Notes: generated by a model from the letters alone, not told the origin. A DNA stretch of 64,000 nucleotides from Bordetella genomosp. 7 (GCF_002261265.1 NZ_NEVK01000001.1:124001-188000); one strand, 5' to 3'. Counted from the stretch's first letter, positions 15,633-25,206 are shown. Numbers and translations are program-made.

Positions 15633-16868
15633 ATGAAGCACAGCATCAATCGCAGCCGCCGCCAGTTCGTGTCGTCCAGCGTGGCCCTGGGGGCCGCCTC
15701 GGTGTTTCCGTGGGCCGTCCGGGCCCAGTCGCCAGGCGAACCGTTTCGAATCGGAGCGCTGAACTCCATCACGGGCGTGGGCGGGCCTTATGGCGGCGCC
15801 ATGTTGCAGGCCATCCGCATCGCGGTCGACGAAGTCAATGCCGCCGGTGGCGCGGCGGGCCGGCAGCTGGCCCTGTACGCCGAGGACGACCAGACCAAGC
15901 CCGACGCCGCCGTGCTGGCGGTCAAGAAGCTCATCGACATCAACCGGGTGCAGGCGGTGGTCGGCGTGTGGCCGTCGGCGGTGGGGCTGGCCATCATGCC
16001 CATCACCAACAATGCCGGCGTCATCATGATGAACACCTGCGGCGCGCCCGAGATGCAGACGGAAAACAAGCGCGGCCTGGCCTGGATGTTCCAGGCGTCC
16101 AACGCCGTATTCGGCAAGGCGTTTGCCGAGATCGCGCGGCAGCGCGGATTCCAGCGGCCGGCGGTGATGGCGTTCAATAACTCGACCTTCGTCGGCCTGG
16201 CCAATTACTTCCGGCAAACCTGGGAAGCGGGCGGCGGCAAGGTCAGCGAACTGGTTATCTACGAGCCCAACCAGACCACTTACCGCACGGAACTGAACCG
16301 CGTGCTGGCCACCAAGCCCGACGTCATCGCCCTGGGCTCGTACCGCCCGGACGCGACGATCCTGCTGCGCGAATGGTTCCAGTCCGGCCAGGACTGCAAA
16401 TTCATCATGCCCGGATGGACCGCCAATGAAGACTTGGTCAAGGCGCTGGGCAAGGAAGCAACCGAAGGCATTATCTCGGTCTCGAACGTGGCGGCCCACG
16501 ACCACGAAGCCTACAAGAGCTTTGCGGCGCGCTTTCGCGACAAGATGAAGCGCGATCCCGACGTTTTCGCCGCGCAGAGCTATGACATGGTGATAACCCT
16601 GGCCCTGGCGCTTGAAGCGGCCGGCGCCCAGGCCACCACGATGGACATCAACGCGCATATCAAGCCCGTGACGTCCGGGGGCCAGAAGGTGTCGTCGTTC
16701 CAACAGGGGCGCGAAGTCCTGAAGTCCGGCGGCGACGTCGACTACGAGGGGGCGTCGTCGAGCCTGAACTTCGGCCAGCACGGCGAAACGGTTCCGGACT
16801 TCGGTGTGTTCGAAATCACCGACGGCAAGCTCGTCCTGAAAGAGACAGTGCCGGGTTCGCTAGCCTGA
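15633..16868 (+). CDS. Branched-chain-amino-acid-type ABC transporter, substrate-binding protein
   Basis: A 411-residue periplasmic receptor of the LivJ/AmiC type (Peripla_BP_6). The N-terminus has a twin-arginine-like export signal (RSRRQFV, residues 7-13) ending in 'WAVRAQ'. The mature part begins 'FRIGALNSITGVGGPYGG', followed by 'AVDEVNAAGGAAGRQL' and 'AVVGVWPSAVGLA', the usual ligand-binding lobe. AGAAGGAACGA precedes the ATG. The 163 bases before it (15470-15632) hold no gene. It delivers ligand to the permeases and ATPases that follow. Confidence 0.9.
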   Translation: MKHSINRSRRQFVSSSVALGAASVFPWAVRAQSPGEPFRIGALNSITGVGGPYGGAMLQAIRIAVDEVNAAGGAAGRQLALYAEDDQTKPDAAVLAVKKLIDINRVQAVVGVWPSAVGLAIMPITNNAGVIMMNTCGAPEMQTENKRGLAWMFQASNAVFGKAFAEIARQRGFQRPAVMAFNNSTFVGLANYFRQTWEAGGGKVSELVIYEPNQTTYRTELNRVLATKPDVIALGSYRPDATILLREWFQSGQDCKFIMPGWTANEDLVKALGKEATEGIISVSNVAAHDHEAYKSFAARFRDKMKRDPDVFAAQSYDMVITLALALEAAGAQATTMDINAHIKPVTSGGQKVSSFQQGREVLKSGGDVDYEGASSSLNFGQHGETVPDFGVFEITDGKLVLKETVPGSLA

Positions 16869-16883
16869 GGCACGGAGCAGAAC

Positions 16884-17759
16884 ATGGACTGGATTGCAAT
16901 CCTGAACGCGGCGATCAACGGCATCGTGCTCGGCACGCTGCTGGCACTGCCGGTGCTGGCGATTACGATGGTATTCGGCATCGCGCGCTTTCCCAACGCG
17001 GCCACGGGCGACTACATGACGCTGGGCGCCTACACCGCCATCGCGATGCAGACTTTCGTAAGCAGTTCGCTGGTGCTTGGCGTGCTGGCCGCCTGCGCAG
17101 TAACGGCCCTGGTTTCGGTGGGCTTTTACCTGTGGGTGTTCCGGGCGCTGGCGCATCGCTCCAACATCGCGCGGCTGGTCGCGTCGCTGGGGGTGGCGTT
17201 CGTGGTGCGCAATACCATCACGTTCTTTGCCGGCCAGGATCAGTACAACCTGGACGTGCCTCTGGTGCGGGCCTGGAACTTCAACGGGGTCAGGATCCTG
17301 CCCACCGATGTGTACATCCTGGCCACCGCGACGGTCGCGCTGATCCTGGTGTTCGTGCTCTTGCACGCTACCCCCATGGGACGCCGCATGCGAGCGGTGG
17401 CCGATAACGCCGACCTGGCGGCCGCGAGCGGCATACGATCGCGGCGGGTGATGCTGTGCCTGTGGACGCTGTGCGGCGTGTTCTCCGGTCTGGGCGGCGT
17501 GCTGCTCGGCATCAAGGCGGTGGTGATTCCCGAACTGGGTTTCGAACTGCTCATGCCGATGTTCGCGGCCGTGATCCTGGGCGGTATCGGCCATCCGGTG
17601 GGCGCGGTGGTGGGTACGCTGCTGTTCAGCGTGTCCCAGGAGATTGCCAGCCTGTACTTCGAACCGTCCTACAAGATCGTCATGGCGTTCGGGATTCTGC
17701 TGGTCGTGCTGCTGGTGCGTCCGCAGGGCATCTTTGGCCGGCCGATGGCAGCGAGGTAA
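16884..17759 (+). CDS. Branched-chain-type ABC transporter permease, LivH-like
   Basis: A 291-residue inner-membrane protein with about eight hydrophobic helices. The LivH-family features are 'AAINGIVLGTLLALPVLAIT' at the N-terminus and the cytoplasmic 'GRRMRAVADNADLAAASGI' loop (about 162-180) that couples to the ATPases. The 'GGIGHPVGAVVGTLL' segment is near the C-terminus. It begins 15 bases after the binding protein and is followed two bases later by its LivM partner. Confidence 0.92.
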   Translation: MDWIAILNAAINGIVLGTLLALPVLAITMVFGIARFPNAATGDYMTLGAYTAIAMQTFVSSSLVLGVLAACAVTALVSVGFYLWVFRALAHRSNIARLVASLGVAFVVRNTITFFAGQDQYNLDVPLVRAWNFNGVRILPTDVYILATATVALILVFVLLHATPMGRRMRAVADNADLAAASGIRSRRVMLCLWTLCGVFSGLGGVLLGIKAVVIPELGFELLMPMFAAVILGGIGHPVGAVVGTLLFSVSQEIASLYFEPSYKIVMAFGILLVVLLVRPQGIFGRPMAAR

Positions 17760-17761
17760 TC

Positions 17762-18658
17762 ATGGAAGCCTATCTGATCGCCATCTCCATTGGCATTCTG
17801 ATCTACATGCTCATGGCTGTGGGCCTGTCCCTGCACTATGGTTTTACGGGGTTGGTCAACTTCGGCCACGTGGGCTTTTTCGCAATCGGCTCGTATGCCT
17901 CCGCGCTGCTGTCGATGCAGGGGGTTCCCATCCCGCTGGCCATGTTGGGCGCAACGGTGCTGACCGCGCTTGCGGCCTATCCGATGGGCATTATTGCGCT
18001 GCGGCTGGGCAGCGATTACCTGGCCATCGTGACGCTGGGCTTTTCCGAGTCGGTGCGCATGATGCTGCAAACCGAAGAATGGCTGACGCGGGGCATGCAC
18101 GGCCTGCCGGGAATTCCGCGCATGTTCGCGGGGTGGGTACCGGCCGACCAGATCGACTTCTGGATCATGATCAGCCTGCTGGCGGTCAATGCAGCAGTGT
18201 TCTGGCTCGTGACGCGCGTCATCCGCAGCCCCTTTGGCCGGGTAATCGAGGCCATCCGGGACAACGAGGTGGCGGTGCGTGCGCTCGGCAAGGATCCGGC
18301 GCGGTTCAAGACGCGATCGCTGATGCTGGGCGCGGCCCTGGCAGGCCTGGCGGGCGCCTTCCAGGCCCATTACCTGACGTTTCTCAGCCCCGACCAGTTC
18401 GTGCCGCTTATCACCTTCTACATCTGGATCGCGGTGTTCGTCGGCGGCGTCAACCGGCTGTCGGGGGTGGCGCTGGGTACGGTGATCCTGATCGGGTTCC
18501 TGGAAGGTTCGCGTTTCGTGCGCGAGTTCCTGGGCGGCATTTCCGAAGTGCAGATGGCCAGCGTGCGTATCTGGGTGATCGGCATGGCGCTGATTCTTAT
18601 CGTTCTTTACCGCCCGCAAGGCGTACTGGGCAAGCCGACGGGAGGCAAGCAATCGTGA
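17762..18658 (+). CDS. Branched-chain-type ABC transporter permease, LivM-like
   Basis: A 298-residue inner-membrane protein with about nine helices. 'LSLHYGFTGLVNFGHVGFFAIG' (about 24-45) and 'GRVIEAIRDNEVAVRALGKDP' (the ATPase-coupling loop, about 160-180) are LivM hallmarks. The C-terminus has 'LYRPQGVLGKPTGG'. It pairs with the LivH-like subunit to form the channel. Its stop overlaps the GTG start of the ATPase gene. Confidence 0.92.
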   Translation: MEAYLIAISIGILIYMLMAVGLSLHYGFTGLVNFGHVGFFAIGSYASALLSMQGVPIPLAMLGATVLTALAAYPMGIIALRLGSDYLAIVTLGFSESVRMMLQTEEWLTRGMHGLPGIPRMFAGWVPADQIDFWIMISLLAVNAAVFWLVTRVIRSPFGRVIEAIRDNEVAVRALGKDPARFKTRSLMLGAALAGLAGAFQAHYLTFLSPDQFVPLITFYIWIAVFVGGVNRLSGVALGTVILIGFLEGSRFVREFLGGISEVQMASVRIWVIGMALILIVLYRPQGVLGKPTGGKQS

Positions 18659-19416
18659 AGATGCTCGAAGTCTGTAACGTCAGTGCCAGTTTTGGAGGCT
18701 TCAAGGCGCTGGACGATGTCAGCCTGCACCTGAATCGCGGGGAGCTGCTGGGTTTGATCGGCACCAACGGCGCGGGCAAAAGCACCCTGTTTTCGGCGAT
18801 AACCGGTTATGTGCCGCTGCAGTCGGGCGCCATCCGCTTCGATGGCCAGGACATCACCGACCTGGCTGTGCACCGGCGTGTGCGCCGCGGGCTGGCCCGG
18901 ACCTTCCAGGTGCCGCGCGAGTTTTCTCAGCTGTCGGTGCTGCACAACATGATGGCGGCCGCGCCCGACCTGAGCGGGGAAAAGCTGCTTGCGCTGTTCT
19001 TCTCGCCGCGCCAGGTTGCACGCGAAGAACAGCGCGCCGCCGAGCGCGCGCACGAGCTGCTGCAGTTCCTGAATCTTGCCCGTGTGGCGGATGAGCCGGC
19101 CGGCATGCTTTCCGGCGGCCAGAAAAAGCTGCTGGAGCTGGGGCGGCTATTGATGCTGGAGCCGCGCTGCATCATGCTGGACGAACCGTTCGCCGGCGTG
19201 AACCCGGTGCTTATCGGCGAGCTTTCCGAGCGCATCACGGCATTGAATCAACGAGGGATGACGGTGCTGATCATCGAACACAACCTGGAAGAACTGGCCC
19301 GCATCGTGCCCCGCATGTATGTCATGGATCGCGGCCAGGTCATCGCCGAAGGCGGGCCGCGCGAAGTGCTTGCGCAGGAAGCCGTGCGCGAAGCCTACAT
19401 GGGAGGCGTGATATGA
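18655..19416 (+). CDS. Branched-chain-type ABC transporter ATPase, LivG-like
   Basis: A 253-residue ATPase. Walker A is GTNGAGKST (about 36-44), signature LSGGQKKLLELGR (about 150), Walker B 'CIMLDEPFAGVNP' and the switch His in 'LIIEHNLEEL'. GTG 18655 is favoured as start because GGAGG (18641-18645) is nine bases upstream, and it overlaps the permease stop (GTGA). The ATG two codons later would be too far. It supplies ATP hydrolysis for uptake together with the LivF-like subunit. Confidence 0.9.
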   Translation: MKMLEVCNVSASFGGFKALDDVSLHLNRGELLGLIGTNGAGKSTLFSAITGYVPLQSGAIRFDGQDITDLAVHRRVRRGLARTFQVPREFSQLSVLHNMMAAAPDLSGEKLLALFFSPRQVAREEQRAAERAHELLQFLNLARVADEPAGMLSGGQKKLLELGRLLMLEPRCIMLDEPFAGVNPVLIGELSERITALNQRGMTVLIIEHNLEELARIVPRMYVMDRGQVIAEGGPREVLAQEAVREAYMGGVI

Positions 19417-20180
19417 GCGGGCCGGGCATTTCCCATGACACCGGCGGCGGCGCCTTGCTGTCCTTGCAGAACGTGGCCGGCGGCTACGGAGACGTGGATA
19501 TCGTCTGCGGCATCGACATGCAGGTGGCAGCGCAGGAAATCGTGACGATCGCCGGTACGAACGGGGCAGGCAAGTCCACGCTGATCAAGGCAGTGATGGG
19601 CTTGCTTCCTCGCCTGTCCGGCACGCTGGAGTTCAACGGTGTAGACCTGCGCAGCCTTGATGTCGAAGACCGGGTGCGGGTGGGCATTTCGTATGTGCCG
19701 CAAGTCAAGAACGTGTTCGGCGACCTTACCGTTCTGGAAAACCTGCAGGTCGTGGAGTATGTGCGGCAACCCCGGGCGCGCATCGCCGAAATGCTGGATA
19801 TGTTTCCCGCGCTGGCGGCGCGACGGCGCACTTACGCGTGCAATCTGTCCGGCGGCGAGCGGCAGCAACTTGCGTTCGCGCGAGCGCTCATGCCGGATCC
19901 CCGGCTGATACTGCTGGACGAGCCGTCGGCCGCGCTGTCTCCCGCCCTGACCGACCAGGTGTTCCGCGAAGTGCAGCGCCTGCCCAGCCTGGGCGTGGCC
20001 GTGCTGATGGTCGAGCAGCGGGCTCGCCAGGCGCTGCAGTTCAGCGACCGCGGGTACATCCTGGACGCCGGGCGCATCGTGCTTACCGACACGGGCGCCA
20101 ACCTGCTGGCCAATGAAGATATGGCCGATCTTTATATCGGCCGGGGCCACTCCACCGAACAGACCGGAGATCAACTATGA
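19413..20180 (+). CDS. Branched-chain-type ABC transporter ATPase, LivF-like
   Basis: A 255-residue second ATPase. It has Walker A GTNGAGKST (about 48-56), the LivF-type 'ISYVPQVKNVFGDLTVLENL' segment, signature LSGGERQQLAFARAL, and Walker B 'LILLDEPSAALSP'. The ATG overlaps the previous stop (ATGA), and its own stop overlaps the amidase start. All five importer subunits are therefore present and contiguous from 15633 to 20180. Confidence 0.92.
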   Translation: MSGPGISHDTGGGALLSLQNVAGGYGDVDIVCGIDMQVAAQEIVTIAGTNGAGKSTLIKAVMGLLPRLSGTLEFNGVDLRSLDVEDRVRVGISYVPQVKNVFGDLTVLENLQVVEYVRQPRARIAEMLDMFPALAARRRTYACNLSGGERQQLAFARALMPDPRLILLDEPSAALSPALTDQVFREVQRLPSLGVAVLMVEQRARQALQFSDRGYILDAGRIVLTDTGANLLANEDMADLYIGRGHSTEQTGDQL

Positions 20181-21508
20181 ATACCGCGGACTTGCGCGCG
20201 CGCCGACCGGCGCCGTCGTCTATTGCTCGCCTTACCATGGCCGAGGGCTTGCGGGCGCTGGATGCCGGCACCCTGACGTGCGAGGCCTGGGCGCAGGCCT
20301 GCCTGGAACGCATCGCCTTGCGCAACCCTGACGTTCGCGCCTGGGTGCATGTGGCCGGGGAACAATCGCTGGCCCGCGCCCGCGCCCTGGACAAGAGCGG
20401 CCGCACCCGTTTTTTTGACGGCGTGCCGCTGGGAATCAAAGACACCATCGACACGGCCGACATGCCCACGGAGCTTGGCGACCCCGAGATCTTTCCGGGG
20501 CGCCAGCCTGGCGCCGACGCGCCGGTGGTGGCCCGCGCCCGTGCGCTGGGCTACAACATACTGGGCAAGAATACCGTGTCGCGCCACGCCATCATGCTGG
20601 CCGGACCCTGCCGCAACCCCCATGACCTGAGCCGCAGCCCGGCTGCGTCATCGGCCGGGTCCGGGGCCGCGGTGGCCGATTTCATGACGCCGATCTCGGT
20701 CGGCACCCAGACGGCCGGGTCCATTCTGCGGCCGGCATCGTTTTGCGGAGCAGTGGGATTCAAGCCGACGCTGGATCTCATCCCGTATGTCGGCATCCGT
20801 ACGTATTCGCGGCCGCTGGACGTGATCGGGCCGTTGTGCCGCTCCGTGGAAGACGCGCAGCTATTCATGAAGGGCTTCGTAGGAGACCCGCGCTACACCG
20901 CCCAGGCGCCCGACGCCATGCCGCGGCTGGGCGTCTGGAAACCGCGCGACTGGCCGCAGGCGGATGCGCGTACGCAGGCAATCTTTGAAGAGAACCTGGC
21001 GTCGCTGGCCCTGGCCGGCGCACGCCTGGTGCCTTTGTCGATGCCCGGTTCGTACGAAGAGATCGGCGACATCCAGGACGTCATCATGGCGTACGACCTG
21101 GCGCGGGAATACGACGATCTGCGCCGTCACCACGCCGACCGATGCGATCCCGAACTGCTTGCCTACCTGGAGCTGGGCCGTTCATACAGCGATGAGGACT
21201 ACGCCCGGGCGCTGGACGCGGCCGACCGCTGCCGCCGCCAGTTCTACGATATTGCCCGCGACCTGGACGCGCTGGTCATGCCGGCTACGCTCGGCGAGGC
21301 AACCGAGATTTCCAGCACGGGCAGCTCAGTGTTCATCCGCGCATGGTCGCTGCTGCACAACCCGTCTATCTCGCTGCCGGTGGCGCGCGGGGACCACGGC
21401 CTGCCGATCGCCATCCAGCTGGTGGGCTTTCGCAATGAAGACCCCGCGCTGCTGGCATGGGCCCGCAAGGTGGAGCAGGTGCTGGGCAATCGCGCGCACG
21501 ATACCTGA
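20177..21508 (+). CDS. Amidase-signature family hydrolase
   Basis: A 443-residue amidase. The Ser-cisSer-Lys triad can be read: K88 in 'GVPLGIKDTIDT', the cis-Ser in 'SPAASSAGSGAAVA' (about 154-167) and nucleophile S182 in 'GTQTAGSILRPASFCG'. The family hydrolyses amides to acids and ammonia in the cytoplasm. It is the last gene of the run and starts inside the ATPase stop (ATGA), so it likely acts on the imported compound or an intermediate, producing the acid that the CoA-transferase activates. Confidence 0.88.
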   Translation: MNTADLRARRPAPSSIARLTMAEGLRALDAGTLTCEAWAQACLERIALRNPDVRAWVHVAGEQSLARARALDKSGRTRFFDGVPLGIKDTIDTADMPTELGDPEIFPGRQPGADAPVVARARALGYNILGKNTVSRHAIMLAGPCRNPHDLSRSPAASSAGSGAAVADFMTPISVGTQTAGSILRPASFCGAVGFKPTLDLIPYVGIRTYSRPLDVIGPLCRSVEDAQLFMKGFVGDPRYTAQAPDAMPRLGVWKPRDWPQADARTQAIFEENLASLALAGARLVPLSMPGSYEEIGDIQDVIMAYDLAREYDDLRRHHADRCDPELLAYLELGRSYSDEDYARALDAADRCRRQFYDIARDLDALVMPATLGEATEISSTGSSVFIRAWSLLHNPSISLPVARGDHGLPIAIQLVGFRNEDPALLAWARKVEQVLGNRAHDT

Positions 21509-21512
21509 ACCG

Positions 21513-21539
21513 CGCGTGCCGCGCCGTTCGCGGCACGCG
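21513..21539. terminator. Hairpin after the amidase gene
   Basis: CGCGTGCCGCG (513-523 of the 21-kb block) pairs with CGCGGCACGCG, with a five-base loop, four bases after the amidase stop codon. There is no T-tract, so it marks a probable mRNA 3' end rather than a proven intrinsic terminator. The remaining bases to 21724 contain no gene. Confidence 0.45.
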
Positions 21540-21724
21540 GCATGCGGCCGCCTTGCCGGCCCTTCGAATTTCGCCAACCGCCCTTGACCAAATCGCGCTT
21601 GCCGGTCGCCAGGGCATTCCTATACTGCTTTGCAGGGACGTGGCCGCCCGGTGGTTCGTGCGGCGGCCCCAGGCCGCGCCGCGCCGCGTCGGGCCACAAC
21701 GATAAGAACACATCGGAGGACGAC

Positions 21725-22702
21725 ATGCTGGTGAAGTCATTGGCCCGGGCTTGCCTGGGAATTGCGGTACTGTGGGGCAGCGCCGGCGCGGCGCTGGGCG
21801 CAGATTGGCCCGCGCAGCCCGTCAACCTGGTGGTGGGCTCGCCGCCGGGCGGCTCTACGGATTATCTGGCGCGCCTGTTGTCCGAGCCGCTGGGCGCCGA
21901 GCTGGGCCAGTCAGTGGTGGTGGTAAACAAACCGGGCGGCTCAGGCAATGTCGGCAATGGTTTCGTGGCGAATGCCCGTCCGGACGGCTATACGCTGCTG
22001 TTCGGCTATAACGGCTATCTGGTCTCGAATCCGCACTTGTTCAAGGATATCGACCTTGACCCCAACAAGCGCTTTACGCCGGTGGCGTTCGTGGCCAGTT
22101 CGCCGCAATTGCTGGTGGTGAGTGGCAAGGCGCCGTTTCAGGACCTGCCGGGCCTGATCGCGTACGCAAAGGCCAATCCCGGAAAAATCAACTACGCCTC
22201 GTCGGGGCAGGGCTCGATTCCCCATGTGGGCGCGGTGATGCTCGAGCAGATCGCCGGCATTTCCATGGTGCACATTCCGTTCAAGGGCGCGGGCGATGCC
22301 ATGCAGGCGCTGGCGGCAGGAACGGTCGATTTCTACATTACCAGCCCGGCCGGCGCCATGGGCCAGGTGAAGGCGGGCCTTGCCCGGCCTGTTGCGGTGT
22401 CGGGCGGCAAGCGGCTCGATGCGTTGCCGGACGTGCCCGCCACCGATGAACTGGGGCTCAAGGGCTACAACGTGGGCTCGTGGTTCGCCATCTATGGGCC
22501 CGAGAAGCTCGACCCCAAGATCGTTGCCCGCCTGAACAGCGCGTTCAACCGCGTGCTGGACACCGAAAAAATCCGCCAGGGCGTGCTCAGCGCGGGCATG
22601 TACGTGGACACCATGTCGCCCGACGAACTGGCTCGCTACACGAGCGAAGAGTTCGATCACTGGGGCGCTGTCATCAAGCAGGCCGGCATCAAGCTGGACT
22701 GA
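21725..22702 (+). CDS. Bug/TctC-family periplasmic substrate-binding protein
   Basis: A 325-residue receptor. The signal peptide ends about residue 25 (AALGA-DWPAQP). Family motifs are 'VVGSPPGGSTDYLAR' (the PAGG-loop variant), 'VVNKPGGSGNVGN' and 'HIPFKGAGDAMQALAAG'. GGAGG at 21715-21719 precedes the ATG. It is 17 bases upstream of the ketopantoate-reductase-like gene and likely co-transcribed with it. No membrane partner is nearby. Confidence 0.92.
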   Translation: MLVKSLARACLGIAVLWGSAGAALGADWPAQPVNLVVGSPPGGSTDYLARLLSEPLGAELGQSVVVVNKPGGSGNVGNGFVANARPDGYTLLFGYNGYLVSNPHLFKDIDLDPNKRFTPVAFVASSPQLLVVSGKAPFQDLPGLIAYAKANPGKINYASSGQGSIPHVGAVMLEQIAGISMVHIPFKGAGDAMQALAAGTVDFYITSPAGAMGQVKAGLARPVAVSGGKRLDALPDVPATDELGLKGYNVGSWFAIYGPEKLDPKIVARLNSAFNRVLDTEKIRQGVLSAGMYVDTMSPDELARYTSEEFDHWGAVIKQAGIKLD

Positions 22703-22719
22703 CCACCGGGGAAGGAGCA

Positions 22720-23652
22720 ATGGCAAAAGTATGTATTGTTGGGTGCGGGGCAATGGGCTCTGTCTACGCAGGCCTTATGGCGTCGGCCGGGCACGAGGTG
22801 CACGCGGTGACCCCGTGGAAAGAGCACGTGGATGCCATCAACGCGAACGGCCTGCGTGTGTCGGGTTATAGCGGCGAGCGGCGGGTGCGCCTGGCCAGTG
22901 CGTCTGTCGATACAGCGGGAATCGGCCCCTGCGACCTGGTCATCATCGCCACCAAGGCGTTCGACGTCGAAGCGGCCGCACAGGCCGCAGCCCCGCTGTT
23001 GAAGCCCGATACGGTGGTGCAGACCATCCAGAACGGCGTGGGCTCGCCGGAGCGGGTGGCGCGGTTTATCGATCCGGGCCAGTTGGCCGTGGGAGTAGTG
23101 GGCGGCTATGGCGCGTCCTTGCCCGAATGGGGCCATGTGCACCATAACGGCCTGGCCGTGACCTGGTTCGGCGCTTATGCGGGGCTGCCGCGCACCGCGC
23201 TTGAAGCGTCGGCCGAGGTATGGCGTTCGTCGGGCTTTGATGTGGCGTTGCACGACGATGTTTCGAGCATGGTCTGGAAGAAGGTCATCATGAACGTCGC
23301 GTATTCGGGCACCGCGGGGCTGACCGAGTTGACCATAGGCCAGATCATCGAGCACCCCGAGGCGTGGCGTATTGCGTCCGGCTGCGCTCAGGAGGCGGTG
23401 GATGTGTCGCGCAGCCTGGGCGTGGAGCTGGGGCTGCCGGACCCCATTGCCCACGTGCGCGCGCTGGGCGGCAAGATCCCCGGCGCGCGGCCGTCGATGC
23501 TGCTGGACCTGCAGGCGGGCCGCCGCTGCGAGGTGGATGCGATCAACGGCGCCATTGTCAGGCTGGGCAAAGAGCAGGGCGTGCCGACGCCGGTCAATGA
23601 TGTGGTGGTGGCGCTGATCCGCGCCAAGGAGTCGGAGCGCCTGCGGCCTTAG
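22720..23652 (+). CDS. 2-Dehydropantoate 2-reductase family protein (PanE/ApbA-like)
   Basis: A 310-residue NADP-binding oxidoreductase. The Rossmann motif is 'VGCGAMGSVYAGLMASAG' (residues 7-24). Catalytic K187 sits in 'MVWKKVIMNVAYS' with the conserved Asn following, and 'CEVDAINGAIVRLG' supplies the substrate-binding region. Known members reduce ketopantoate in pantothenate synthesis, but many paralogues act on other 2-oxo acids. Coupling to a Bug receptor here suggests a catabolic paralogue rather than the vitamin enzyme. AAGGAG precedes the ATG. Its stop overlaps the convergent LysR gene by four bases. Confidence 0.85.
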   Translation: MAKVCIVGCGAMGSVYAGLMASAGHEVHAVTPWKEHVDAINANGLRVSGYSGERRVRLASASVDTAGIGPCDLVIIATKAFDVEAAAQAAAPLLKPDTVVQTIQNGVGSPERVARFIDPGQLAVGVVGGYGASLPEWGHVHHNGLAVTWFGAYAGLPRTALEASAEVWRSSGFDVALHDDVSSMVWKKVIMNVAYSGTAGLTELTIGQIIEHPEAWRIASGCAQEAVDVSRSLGVELGLPDPIAHVRALGGKIPGARPSMLLDLQAGRRCEVDAINGAIVRLGKEQGVPTPVNDVVVALIRAKESERLRP

Positions 23653-24521
23653 CCGCGCCGTGTGTCGCGTGCAAAGCTCAGCCGCGTCTTCAGGCTCTGG
23701 AAAACCTGCCGTATCACCGGGTTGACCACGTGGCTGCGCACATATAACCGGTACACCAGGTCGGGCAGGGCCGGCATGCCGTCGCCGGCGCCCAGCACGC
23801 GCAGGCCCGGGTCCAGCTGTTCTACGCCGCGCGCGGTCACGCCCAGCCCCGCGCGCAAGGCGGAGCGTATGCCTACCAGGCTGGTAGAGGTGTGCCGCGG
23901 CGTCCACGCGATGCCGGCGGCGTCCAGCGCTTCGCACGCGATGCGCCGGAAGATGCTGGGGCCGTCGGCCATTACCAGCGGGACGGGCTTGGCGGGGTCG
24001 TGCGCATAGTTGGCGCCGCACAGCCACACCGTGGGGCTGGACCGAAGCACGAAGCCTTCGTACGAGGGGTCTTCGCGGTTGGATATCACCATGTCCATTT
24101 CCCCTTCTTTCAGCGATTCCATGAGAAACGGGCTGCGCCCGACGTGCAGGTCGAACTGCACGCCGGGAAAGCCGAGGGTGATTTCCTGAAGCACGGGCGG
24201 AAGCATGGTGTCGGCCGTGTCATGCGGCGCGCCGATGCGGATGAGGCCCTGCATGGATTGTTGCTGCAGGCTGCGCAGCGCTTCGTCGTGGATGGCGAGC
24301 ATGTGCCGCGCGTAACCCAGCAGGCGATGCCCGTGATCGGTCAGCCGTTTCTGCCGACCCTGCTTTTCAAACAACGGGTGGCCGGCCCGGTCTTCCAGGC
24401 GCTGGATCTGCTGGGTGATGGCGGCTTGGGTGCGCCCAAGTTGCACGGCCGCCGCGGCAAAACTGCCCTTGCTGACGATGGTGGAAAAGGTGCGCAGCAG
24501 GTCGATGTCTAGGGTGTCCAT
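23649..24521 (-). CDS. LysR-family transcriptional regulator
   Basis: A 290-residue regulator. The winged HTH at residues 4-62 contains 'LLRTFSTIVSKGSFAAAA' and 'AAITQQIQRLEDRAGHPLF', and the two-lobed effector domain spans about 90-285. It overlaps the 3' end of the PanE-like gene tail to tail and is divergent from the cysteine-dioxygenase-like gene at 24616, with 94 bases between them including an AT-rich stretch (24527-24550). It probably controls the thiol-metabolism genes to its right. Confidence 0.9.
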   Translation of the reverse strand: MDTLDIDLLRTFSTIVSKGSFAAAAVQLGRTQAAITQQIQRLEDRAGHPLFEKQGRQKRLTDHGHRLLGYARHMLAIHDEALRSLQQQSMQGLIRIGAPHDTADTMLPPVLQEITLGFPGVQFDLHVGRSPFLMESLKEGEMDMVISNREDPSYEGFVLRSSPTVWLCGANYAHDPAKPVPLVMADGPSIFRRIACEALDAAGIAWTPRHTSTSLVGIRSALRAGLGVTARGVEQLDPGLRVLGAGDGMPALPDLVYRLYVRSHVVNPVIRQVFQSLKTRLSFARDTRRG

Positions 24522-24615
24522 ACTTAAATTATATTTATATATTTATTCCTCGCGTTGGATTGTTGCCAGTCGGCCATAAGGCTAAAGTGAGCCCAACGAT
24601 TAAGAGGAGCTTGTC

Positions 24616-25206
24616 TTGACTACCATCTCTGAGCAACGCCAGGCGGCTGTGAGCGCAGCCATTTCAGCCATGAAGGCGGCGATCGGGCCAGGCCCCGCCA
24701 CGCGTGCAAGTCTGGACGCCGTCTTGCAGCAGCTGTTGGGCCTGGCGGCGCAGCGCCAGTTCTGGCAGCAGGCCGAGTTTGCCGCGCCAGAGCCTGGCGA
24801 ATACCAGAATCGTTACCTGATCGCCGAAGACCCGGACCAGAGCTATGCGCTGTATTTGAACGTGATGCGTCCGGGCAAGCGTATCGTGCCGCACAACCAC
24901 ACCACCTGGGCCTGTATCGCAGCGGTCGAGGGCTCGGAGCACAATCGCGTGTATGAACGCACCGACGATGGCTCGGTGCCTGGCGTGGGCAAGCTGCGCG
25001 AGACCGCCGTGGTCGTGGTCGAGCCGGGGCGCGGCATCGCGCTCATGCCCGAGGACATTCATTCTGTAGAGATCCAGGGCGACCAGGTGATTCGCCACCT
25101 GCATATGTACGGCCGGGCGCTCGAGACACTGACCGAGCGCATGAGCTATGACCTGGCTGCAGGCACCTGCAAGAAGATGGACATAGGCGTGCAGACGCGC
25201 CGCTAG
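24616..25206 (+). CDS. Cysteine dioxygenase-type cupin (thiol dioxygenase)
   Basis: A 196-residue non-heme iron enzyme that oxidises a thiol to its sulfinate with O2. The three-His iron site is visible: H93 and H95 in '[11 protein letters not shown]' and H149 in '[12 protein letters not shown]'. C100 falls where mammalian CDO has the Cys of the Cys-Tyr cofactor. Whether the substrate is cysteine or 3-mercaptopropionate cannot be decided. The start is TTG at 24616 with AGAGGAG at 24603-24609; no in-frame ATG before codon 19 exists. A rhodanese, a Bug receptor and a cystathionine-lyase-like gene follow. Confidence 0.85.
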   Translation: MTTISEQRQAAVSAAISAMKAAIGPGPATRASLDAVLQQLLGLAAQRQFWQQAEFAAPEPGEYQNRYLIAEDPDQSYALYLNVMRPGKRIVPHNHTTWACIAAVEGSEHNRVYERTDDGSVPGVGKLRETAVVVVEPGRGIALMPEDIHSVEIQGDQVIRHLHMYGRALETLTERMSYDLAAGTCKKMDIGVQTRR

